In this document: positions 1-5,810 of the stretch, piece after piece
How positions within the stretch are numbered: the first letter of the stretch is position 1
Layout: each line of letters opens with the position of its first letter
Position numbers and translations under genes: made by a program
The notes under the pieces: generated by a model
Databases searched by the model: none
What the model saw: the letters and a program-made list of their open reading frames with translations, nothing else
Told to the model about the DNA's origin: nothing
Assembly: GCA_012797505.1 (NCBI GenBank)
Contig: JAAZOZ010000066.1
Coordinates: 1-12,151, forward strand
DNA: 12,151 nucleotides
Direction of reading: 5' to 3'
From: Smithella sp.
Lineage (GTDB): Bacteria > Desulfobacterota > Syntrophia > Syntrophales > Smithellaceae

Positions 1-371
1 TCGTCAATCTTCTTGAGCAAAATGTCTTTTCGAATCGGCTTGGCCAAGTGGTCCGCCGCGCCCACTGCAAAGGCTTTGGCCCGGTTTACTTCATCATCCA
101 AGGCCGTCAGGAAAATCACGGGAATGAACTTGGTTTCCGGATTGGCCTGCAGTTCAAAACAGGCCACGTAGCCGTCGATTTCCGGCATCATCACGTCCAT
201 CAGAATCAGATCCGGCCGCCGGCTCTGGGCTTCATCAATCCCCTTCTTTCCATCCCCGGCAACGATGACCGAATAGCCGGCCCCGGTCAAAATCTTCTGG
301 AGCAGATTCAGAACATCCGGATCGTCATCAATACAAAGGATCGTTACATTGTTCGTTTCTTTCGGGACCAT
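1..371 (-). CDS. Response regulator, receiver (CheY-like) domain, 3' end outside window
   Basis: The first 123 codons of a minus-strand gene that runs off the left edge. The translation is a clear phosphoacceptor receiver domain: acidic pocket D15-D16-D17 after the first beta strand, phosphoacceptor D59 in LMDVMMPEIDG, the switch threonine T89 in FLTA, and the conserved lysine K111 before P112. The start is set by ATG 369-371 with an AAGGAGG ribosome site at 376-382. Such a domain takes a phosphoryl group from a histidine kinase in the cytoplasm. The output domain, if any, lies outside the window, so this could be a single-domain CheY-like protein or the N-terminus of a longer regulator. It is divergent from the acyl-CoA operon, which fits but does not prove a regulatory link. 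No partner kinase is visible. Confidence 0.93.
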   Translation of the reverse strand, partial: MVPKETNNVTILCIDDDPDVLNLLQKILTGAGYSVIVAGDGKKGIDEAQSRRPDLILMDVMMPEIDGYVACFELQANPETKFIPVIFLTALDDEVNRAKAFAVGAADHLAKPIRKDILLKKID

Positions 372-388
372 TTTGCCTCCTTGGAAAA

Positions 389-419
389 CGTATAACCTGA
401 TAGGGTGATTTCTTGTCAA
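389..419 (-). promoter_or_regulatory. Candidate minus-strand promoter of the response regulator
   Basis: On the minus strand a perfect TTGACA (414-419) is followed after 19 nt by TATACG (389-394). The spacer is long, and the implied start would fall on the ribosome site, leaving almost no leader. The -35 box overlaps a 13-nt perfect palindrome TTCTTGTCAAGAA (410-422), which could bind a dimeric regulator. This is weak, based on consensus resemblance only. Confidence 0.22.
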
Positions 420-469
420 GAAGAAAGAATGTCCCGATTCCATAACCGTCAGGAAATAAAAATTTCCCC

Positions 470-498
470 TTGACAATTCTCCCCTCGCTAGAGTATTT
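470..498 (+). promoter_or_regulatory. Candidate sigma70-type promoter of the acyl-CoA operon
   Basis: A perfect TTGACA lies at 470-475. About 17-18 nt downstream is a poor -10 candidate (GTATTT/TATTTG, 493-499). The predicted start near 505 would leave a leader of about 160 nt before the ATG at 665. The leader holds a 6-bp hairpin (CGTCGG 558-563 / CCGACG 576-581) and T6 at 592-597, too far apart to be a convincing attenuator. The -10 is weak, so a non-sigma70 or activated promoter is possible. Confidence 0.33.
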
Positions 499-506
499 GA
501 AAATTA

Positions 507-526
507 TTGGTTGACTGTCCAATCAA
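507..526 (+). promoter_or_regulatory. Candidate operator: 20-bp palindrome TTGRTTG-N6-CAAYCAA
   Basis: TTGGTTG, six bases, then CAATCAA form an imperfect dyad in which six of the seven positions of each arm match. It sits just downstream of the candidate promoter at 470-498, where a dimeric repressor would block transcription. Size and symmetry suit TetR- or GntR-type regulators of acyl-CoA catabolism, but no such regulator is in the window. The function is inferred from position and symmetry. Confidence 0.38.
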
Positions 527-529
527 AAT

Positions 530-542
530 ATGGATCATCCAT
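530..542. promoter_or_regulatory. Perfect 13-nt palindrome ATGGATCATCCAT
   Basis: Arms of 6 bp around a single C, three bases beyond the 507-526 dyad. It may be a second regulator site or a chance palindrome. Between here and the ribosome site at 654-659 I see only the weak hairpin at 558-581 and an AT-rich stretch (620-648). Confidence 0.25.
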
Positions 543-664
543 CCAATCCTTGCACAACGTCGGATCGTCAACTCCCCGACGCCTGGGTGAATTTTTTAAC
601 GGAATCATGAGGGGAACCTTTACATTAATTAAATTTAAAAAATACAAGTAGTTGGAGGGCTACC

Positions 665-1849
665 ATGGATTTCTGGCTGAAGGACGAACAGAAAATGCTT
701 CGCTACAACATTCGGGAATTCGCCGAACAGGAAATCGCGCCGGTCGCAATGGAGTTGGATGAAAAAGAGGAATTTTCCTATGACCTGACCCGGAAAATGG
801 CCAAGCTTGGTCTTTTCGGCATTTATGTGCCCGCCGAATACGGCGGATCAGGCATGGATTATCTTTCCTACATCGTCGCGGTTGAGGAAATCTGCCGCAT
901 CGACGGTTCACACGGCGCGACGGTTGCCGCCGGAAATTCCCTGGGCATCGGACCGATTTATTATTACGGCAGCAAAAAGCAGAAGGACCAATGGCTGCCG
1001 CGCCTCTGCTCCGGTGAAATATTGGCGTCTTTCGGGCTCACCGAACCCAACGCCGGCTCCGATGCGGGCGCCAGCAAGACCAACGCGCGGCTGGAAAACG
1101 GACAATGGGTGGTGAACGGCAGCAAAATCTTCATCACCAATTCCACCAGCAAAATGGCCGGCATCTGCACGGTGCAGGCCATCACCGGATCCAAAGGACA
1201 GAAGGTCGGCCCCTACGGCACAATTGAAACCAAGGAAGTGTCCTGCATCCTCGTCCCGAACGGAACGCCCGGTTTCACGACAAAAAAGATGACGAAGAAA
1301 ATGATGTGGCGCTCCTCCGATACCGGCGAACTGTATTTCGACGACTGCCGGGTGCCGGAGGAAAATCTGCTGGGAAAGCGCGGCGAAGGATTTCACCAGA
1401 TGCTCCAGACGCTGGACAACGGACGCCTGGCCATTGCCGCCATGGGACTGGGGGGCGCGCAGGGCGCCTATGAACTGGCCATGAAATACGCCAAAGAAAG
1501 GAAACAGTTCGGGAAACCGATCTCCACCTTCCAGGTCAACGCGTTCAAACTGGCCGACATGGCCACGGAAATCGAAGCCGCGCGCAATTTATTATACAAG
1601 GCCTGCTACCTGAAAGATCAGGGCAAGTCTTTTGGAAAAGAAGCGGCCATGGCCAAGCTTTATTGCTCGGAAGTCATGGGCCGCGTGACCAACGAAGCCC
1701 TGCAGATTCACGGCGGCTACGGCCTGATGAAGGAATACAACATTGAACGGTTTTTCAGGGATTACAAACTCCTGACCATCGGCGAGGGAACCTCTGAAGT
1801 GCAGCGCATCGTCATTTCACGAAGAATCGGCTGCTACGAGACGGATTAA
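665..1849 (+). CDS. Acyl-CoA dehydrogenase (FAD)
   Basis: A 394-residue flavoenzyme of normal family length. It oxidises an acyl-CoA to the 2,3-enoyl-CoA and passes electrons to an electron-transfer flavoprotein. Visible motifs are the FAD/substrate signature LTEPNAGSD (125-133), the beta-domain IFITNS (155-160), the adenine-contact IHGGYG (348-353), and GEGTSEVQR with E374 as the probable catalytic base. The alternative base used by isovaleryl-CoA dehydrogenase (human Glu254) aligns with G253 in LDNGRL. This favours an MCAD/SCAD/SBCAD-type layout over a true isovaleryl-CoA dehydrogenase. Residues 172-195 look slightly longer than in typical members. The start is ATG 665 with GGAGGG at 654-659. 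It is first in the operon, 54 nt before the carboxyltransferase. The family is certain. The substrate is not determinable; short or methyl-branched acyl-CoA fits the context. Confidence 0.96.
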   Translation: MDFWLKDEQKMLRYNIREFAEQEIAPVAMELDEKEEFSYDLTRKMAKLGLFGIYVPAEYGGSGMDYLSYIVAVEEICRIDGSHGATVAAGNSLGIGPIYYYGSKKQKDQWLPRLCSGEILASFGLTEPNAGSDAGASKTNARLENGQWVVNGSKIFITNSTSKMAGICTVQAITGSKGQKVGPYGTIETKEVSCILVPNGTPGFTTKKMTKKMMWRSSDTGELYFDDCRVPEENLLGKRGEGFHQMLQTLDNGRLAIAAMGLGGAQGAYELAMKYAKERKQFGKPISTFQVNAFKLADMATEIEAARNLLYKACYLKDQGKSFGKEAAMAKLYCSEVMGRVTNEALQIHGGYGLMKEYNIERFFRDYKLLTIGEGTSEVQRIVISRRIGCYETD

Positions 1850-1903
1850 GAGTGAATCTCCGGATTCCACGGCGAAACGTTTATCTTTTGGGGAGGAAGA
1901 ATT

Positions 1904-3577
1904 ATGGCGGAAGAAACCAGGCGAATGACCAGAACGGAACGGCTGGAAAAAGAGCGGGAAACCAATCTGAAATTCTGGGAGGAGCAGGACGCTCTTTTAA
2001 TGAAGCACCGGCAGGAAGCCTACCACATCGGCGGGGAAGACCAGATTGCGAGGCTGGCCAAGCAGGGCAAAAAGCCGATGCGGGACCTGATTCAAATGCT
2101 GATTGATCCAGGCACGGAATTTTTTGAGGTGGGGCTGGACGCGGGCTACCAGATCGGCGAGAAAAAACTCTACGGCGGCTCCATTTATGAAGAGGAAAAA
2201 CGCGGGCACATCCCGGGCGGCGGCGTCGTCACGGGAATCGGCGCCATTCACGGAAAAGACTGCATGATTTTCTCCAACGAAAACCGCTTTGCCGCCGGCA
2301 CGTATTTCCCGATCACCCTGAAGAAGCATATGCGCGCGCAGGCCATCGCGGAACAGTGCGGCCTCCCCTGCATTTACATTGCCGACTCCGGCGGAATCAA
2401 CCTGCCGCTGCAACTGGGCTGCTTTGCCGACGACGGTCATTTCGGAACCATGTTTTACAACATGTGCCGCATGTCGGCCAAGGGCATCAAGCAGTACACG
2501 CTTTCGACCGGCGGCAACACGGCCGGCGGCGCCTACATGGTGTATCTGGCCACGGAATCGATCATGATTGAAAAGCTGGCGTTTGCCTTCCTCGCCGGCC
2601 CGCCCATGGTCAAGTCCGCCATCGGCGAAACCGTTTCCCAGGAAGACTTGGGCGGCGCGTACGTGCACACCCAGCATTCCGGCGGGTGCGATCATTTCGT
2701 GCAGTCGCAGGAGGAAGGCATCCGGAAGCTGCGCGCCATGATGGAATTTGAACCGTCGCAGAAGCTCTACATTGACCGCCGGGAATCCCGCGAACCCAAA
2801 TTCGATTACAGGGAAATGATGCGCTGCAGCCCCGTGGATACGTATCACCTGATCAACATCAAGGACACGATCAAATGCCTGGCGGACGACAGCTATTTCC
2901 ATGAATACAAATCGACGTACGGACCGGGCCGCGGCAGCTCGATCATCTGCGGCAAAATGTGGCTCAAGGGAATCCCCGTCGGCGTGATCGCCTCCAACGC
3001 CAACGGCGTCATTTATATCGAGGCGGCCCGCAAAGCGACGGAATGGATGATCCGCTGCGGCAATTCCAAACTTCCCGTTTTGTTCCTGCAGGGATCGCCC
3101 GGCTACATGGTCGGCAAGGCCGAAGAATGGGGCGGCATCGGCAAATACGGCTCCGACATGGTCCGGGCCTGCTCCTGCCTGGAAGCGCCGAAAATCACGT
3201 ACGTCATCGGACCGGATCACGGCGCGGCCAACTACGGCATGTGCGGCCGGGCGTTCAAGCCGCGGTTCGCCTTCACCAACATGCGGGGAAGAACGTCCGT
3301 GATGTCCGGCAACACGGCCGGGTTCATTCTGGAGACGGTGCGCCGCAAGAATATTGAAGCCAAAGGCGGCGCCGTCAACGAGGAGGACATGGAAAAATTC
3401 CGTCAGATGATGCGGGAACGCTACAACAACGAAGGCCATCCCTTCTACACCGGCTCGCTGATGTTTCACGACGGCGTGATTGCCTTTTCCGAAGCGCGGG
3501 ACAAACTGGCCCGCGCCTTTGAAATCGCGCTGCGCGCGCCGGTCCGGGAATCCGACTGGGGCGATTTGAAATTCTAA
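1904..3577 (+). CDS. Acyl-CoA carboxylase beta subunit (carboxyltransferase), methylcrotonyl-CoA carboxylase beta-like
   Basis: A 557-residue crotonase-fold carboxyltransferase with tandem N and C domains, slightly longer than the usual 535 or so. The N half has PGGGVVTGIG (104-113), IADSGG (159-164), TAGGAY (206-211) and FLAGPP (229-234). The C half has GYMVGKAEEWGGIGKYG (400-416), GAANYGMCGRAF (440-451) and a C-terminus APVRESDWGDLKF resembling the methylcrotonyl/geranyl-CoA carboxylase ending. Family members move CO2 between biotin and an enoyl-CoA. Their partner is a biotin carboxylase/biotin carrier subunit, which is absent from this operon, so it must be encoded elsewhere or replaced. 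A biotin-dependent decarboxylase role (glutaconyl-CoA-type) is an alternative, but the sequence looks closer to MCC-beta. The start ATG 1904 follows GGGGAGG at 1890-1896. The charged N-terminus (1-50) is probably helical. Confidence 0.9.
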   Translation: MAEETRRMTRTERLEKERETNLKFWEEQDALLMKHRQEAYHIGGEDQIARLAKQGKKPMRDLIQMLIDPGTEFFEVGLDAGYQIGEKKLYGGSIYEEEKRGHIPGGGVVTGIGAIHGKDCMIFSNENRFAAGTYFPITLKKHMRAQAIAEQCGLPCIYIADSGGINLPLQLGCFADDGHFGTMFYNMCRMSAKGIKQYTLSTGGNTAGGAYMVYLATESIMIEKLAFAFLAGPPMVKSAIGETVSQEDLGGAYVHTQHSGGCDHFVQSQEEGIRKLRAMMEFEPSQKLYIDRRESREPKFDYREMMRCSPVDTYHLINIKDTIKCLADDSYFHEYKSTYGPGRGSSIICGKMWLKGIPVGVIASNANGVIYIEAARKATEWMIRCGNSKLPVLFLQGSPGYMVGKAEEWGGIGKYGSDMVRACSCLEAPKITYVIGPDHGAANYGMCGRAFKPRFAFTNMRGRTSVMSGNTAGFILETVRRKNIEAKGGAVNEEDMEKFRQMMRERYNNEGHPFYTGSLMFHDGVIAFSEARDKLARAFEIALRAPVRESDWGDLKF

Positions 3578-3628
3578 CCCCCATGCCCGTGGCGGGCGCA
3601 ACGAGGGATGAGGATCACCCCTGCTCTT

Positions 3629-3651
3629 CCCTCCTCCGTCAAGGGGGAGGG
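3629..3651. repeat. GC-rich intergenic hairpin, REP-like
   Basis: In the 116-nt gap between carboxyltransferase and hydratase, CCCTCCTCC (3629-3637) pairs fully with GGGGGAGGG (3643-3651), with one T:G wobble and the loop GTCAA. No T-run follows, so it is not a standard terminator. A smaller hairpin GCCCG-TGG-CGGGC lies at 3585-3597. Such elements can act as mRNA stability or processing sites, or be copies of a dispersed palindromic family. Which applies cannot be told from one copy. Confidence 0.6.
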
Positions 3652-3693
3652 GGCATGTTCATATCAAACGGTTCACATTAAGGAGGCCGACCT

Positions 3694-4491
3694 ATGGCAG
3701 ATGTTTTATTACGGGAACAAAAAGGCGAAGGGATAACGCTTCTGACGTTAAACCGTCCGGAAGCCATGAACTGTTTTAACTTTGACCTGCTGGCCGCGCT
3801 GGGCGACGCCGTCCGGGAAGCCAATTTCGATCCGGGCCTGCGGTGCCTGATCATCACGGGGGCGCCTGCCGACAACCCCAAAAAGGCCTCTTTCTCCACC
3901 GGCGCCGATCTCATCGAGCGCCGGACGATGCCCCCGGATCAGGTGCGCCGCTTCATTTTTACGATCCGCAATCTCTTCACGTCCGTGGAGCAGCTGCGCG
4001 TTCCGGTCATCGCGGCCGTCAATGGCTTTGCCTTCGGCGGAGGGACGGAGCTGGCGCTCGCCTGCGATCTGCGCATCGCCGCAAGCAACGTGGTGATGGG
4101 GCTGACGGAAACTTCGCTCGCGATCATTCCGGGGGCGGGCGGCACGCAGCGGCTGCCGCGCATTGTCGGCCTGGCCAAGGCCAAGGAGCTGATCTACACC
4201 GCCCGCCGCATCAACGCCCAGACCGCGCTGGACATCGGGCTGGTCAACCGGGTCGTGGAGCCGGAAAAACTGATCGAAGCCGCCTGCGAACTGGCGCGTG
4301 AAATCGCCGCGAACGGCCCGGTGGCCGTGGCGCAGGCCAAATTCGCCATCAATTGCGGAATGGACGCGCCGCTGTCGGTCGCCCTGCCGCTGGAATCGAA
4401 GGCGTATGAAATCACCATCCCGACCAAGGACCGGCTGGAAGCGCTGGCCGCCTTTGCCGAAAAAAGGAAACCAAATTTCAAAGGTGAATAA
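3694..4491 (+). CDS. Enoyl-CoA hydratase/isomerase (crotonase family), possible glutaconyl-CoA-type hydratase
   Basis: A 265-residue crotonase-fold protein of normal length. The oxyanion-hole segments are ASFSTGADL (65-73) and GFAFGGGTELALACDLRIA (111-129). Both general acid/base glutamates of classical hydratases are present: E119 in GGTEL and E139 in TETSLAIIPGAGGTQRLPR, matching rat enoyl-CoA hydratase Glu144 and Glu164. A hydratase reaction is therefore likely. The family includes 3-methylglutaconyl-CoA hydratase (AUH/LiuC), and this gene sits where liuC would, after the carboxyltransferase. The start ATG 3694 has an excellent AAGGAGG (3680-3686), seven nt away. The next gene starts 33 nt downstream. 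The exact substrate is inferred from context only; crotonyl-CoA is possible. Confidence 0.92.
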   Translation: MADVLLREQKGEGITLLTLNRPEAMNCFNFDLLAALGDAVREANFDPGLRCLIITGAPADNPKKASFSTGADLIERRTMPPDQVRRFIFTIRNLFTSVEQLRVPVIAAVNGFAFGGGTELALACDLRIAASNVVMGLTETSLAIIPGAGGTQRLPRIVGLAKAKELIYTARRINAQTALDIGLVNRVVEPEKLIEAACELAREIAANGPVAVAQAKFAINCGMDAPLSVALPLESKAYEITIPTKDRLEALAAFAEKRKPNFKGE

Positions 4492-4524
4492 ACCGTAAAC
4501 AAATCGACAAAAGGAGAATGATGT

Positions 4525-5712
4525 ATGACCGAGCATGATTACTGGAAAATTTTTCCCCGGATGCCGAAGCAAGTAACCATTGGAGACATCACCATTCGAG
4601 ACGGTTTCCAGCATTGCGAAAAGTTCATCTCCACGCAGGCCAAAATATACTACGGACAGGAAATGATCCTCGCCGGCTGTCGGGAGCTGGAAGTCACCAA
4701 CCTGGGAAACCCCAGGGCCATGCCCCAGTTCAAGGACGCGGACGAAGTCATGAAGGCCATGCGCGGCGACGACTTCCGGAAACGCTGCGGCAAAGCCGGC
4801 ATCGATGTGGACAAAGACGTCACGCTCACCTGCGTGACCATCCGGGAAGCCGCCGTGGACCGGGCCATTGAAATGCGAAAAAACGGCTACGGACCCGACC
4901 GGATCCTGATGATGGTTTCGACCGACCCGGAGCATCATTTCGCCAACTCCGGAACCACGCTGAGCCAGTACTGGCGGGAAGCCGAACGATGCATTCAGAA
5001 GGCGCGAGACGCGGGCATCAAAATGTGCGGCACGGTGAGCACCATCTGGGGATCTCCGATCAGCGGCGCCACCAAACTGGAAGACGCGGTGGAATTCACG
5101 AGGCGATGGTTCCAGATCGGAGCTCACGACATCGAACACGCCGATCACGACGGCTCCGCCAACGCAGCCGATGCCTACCGGTATTTTTCCATGGTGTTGG
5201 ACGCCATGCCCAACCCGGAAGCGCATCTGTGCCATCTCCATGAAACCAAGCGGATCGCCTCTTCCACCATTCTCGCGGCCCTGCAGGCCGGCATTTGCCG
5301 CTTCGAGGCCACGCTGGGGGGCTTGGGCGGCCAGCCGGCCAATTTCCTGGATGACTGCCCGATCAAGGGCACGGGGGAATATTACTACGATCCGCGCTAC
5401 GTCGGCCTGATCTGCATGGAGGACCTGGTCGTGCAGATCGACGAACTGGGCATCCGGCACGGATACGACGTCAACCGCGTCCTGATGCTGGGCAGAAAAA
5501 TGGAAAAGACCATCGGCGCCAGACTGCGCTCCGAAGCGATCATCAACGGCCGCACCGTCAAGGAAGGGCACATGGAGCACGCGCGCCCCGGCCTGAAGAA
5601 ACTGATTGAAAAAGAAAAGGAAAAACCGGGCCAGCAGTTTCCGGCGGAGTGGAGCGCCGAAGCGATCCTTCCCGAAAAGTGGGGACCGGCGGACCCCCTC
5701 TGGAAAAAGTAA
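4525..5712 (+). CDS. Divergent HMG-CoA-lyase-like protein (DRE-TIM metallolyase superfamily), active site altered
   Basis: A 395-residue TIM-barrel protein of the HMGL-like family, about 90 residues longer than typical bacterial HMG-CoA lyase. Superfamily marks are IRDGFQ (24-29, R25 and metal-binding D26), E56 at the position of human HMG-CoA lyase Glu72, the metal pair H237/H239 in CHLHET, and MEDL (298-301) at the end of the loop region. The catalytic-Cys motif GLGGCP reads GLGGQP with Q270. A loop of about 20 residues follows (271-293, including C278), and the metal-ligand Asn of the usual GN-x-ATEDL motif appears to be L295. It has an extended C-terminal tail (331-395). It may therefore catalyse another C-C bond reaction or be non-catalytic. 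It is not a pyruvate-carboxylase-type transferase, since it lacks RDAHQS. The start ATG 4525 has AAGGAG at 4511-4516. It is last in the operon, before the terminator. Confidence 0.85.
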   Translation: MTEHDYWKIFPRMPKQVTIGDITIRDGFQHCEKFISTQAKIYYGQEMILAGCRELEVTNLGNPRAMPQFKDADEVMKAMRGDDFRKRCGKAGIDVDKDVTLTCVTIREAAVDRAIEMRKNGYGPDRILMMVSTDPEHHFANSGTTLSQYWREAERCIQKARDAGIKMCGTVSTIWGSPISGATKLEDAVEFTRRWFQIGAHDIEHADHDGSANAADAYRYFSMVLDAMPNPEAHLCHLHETKRIASSTILAALQAGICRFEATLGGLGGQPANFLDDCPIKGTGEYYYDPRYVGLICMEDLVVQIDELGIRHGYDVNRVLMLGRKMEKTIGARLRSEAIINGRTVKEGHMEHARPGLKKLIEKEKEKPGQQFPAEWSAEAILPEKWGPADPLWKK

Positions 5713-5722
5713 GCCCTTCATC

Positions 5723-5768
5723 AAAAAAAGGAAGCTCACCCAAAACCTTGCGGTGAGCTTCCTTTTTT
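5723..5768. terminator. Strong intrinsic terminator, potentially bidirectional
   Basis: GGAAGCTCACC (5730-5740) pairs perfectly over 11 bp with GGTGAGCTTCC (5752-5762) around an 11-nt loop, followed by T6 (5763-5768) and preceded by A7 (5723-5729). It begins 10 nt after the stop codon of the HMGL-like gene and closes the four-gene plus-strand operon. Confidence 0.95.
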
Positions 5769-5810
5769 GTTAGCTTTCACTGTCCGTCAGGAATGAAATG
5801 GAAGCGCGCC

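Noticed and set aside
328..522. A 64-codon minus-strand frame overlapping the response regulator start
   Set aside because: It overlaps the regulator's ribosome site and start in another frame and shows no recognisable features.
558..597. Attenuator or terminator in the leader of the acyl-CoA operon (6-bp hairpin then T6)
   Set aside because: The hairpin is short, the loop is 12 nt, and the T-run begins 10 nt past the stem, too far for intrinsic termination.
1904..3577. Glutaconyl-CoA decarboxylase alpha subunit (GcdA)
   Set aside because: The C-terminal ending, the PGGGVVTGIG block and the GAANYGMCGRAF block look closer to methylcrotonyl/geranyl-CoA carboxylase beta, and no membrane pump subunits or carrier are adjacent.
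1997..3601. A 534-codon open frame on the minus strand opposite the carboxyltransferase
   Set aside because: The same antisense artefact: no recognisable domain, while the plus strand carries motif-complete carboxyltransferase.
1904..5712. A Propionibacterium-type transcarboxylase (12S plus 5S subunits) formed by the carboxyltransferase and the HMGL-like protein
   Set aside because: The 5S/pyruvate-carboxylase motif RDAHQS and its metal-site lysine context are absent; the protein reads as RDGFQ with HMGL-type HxH. No biotin carrier is present. Kept only as a remote option.
3748..5739. A 663-codon open frame on the minus strand opposite the hydratase and HMGL-like genes
   Set aside because: It lies antisense to two clearly conserved proteins, begins inside the terminator, and has the His/Arg/Phe/Gly-rich composition of a shadow frame created by GC-biased third positions.
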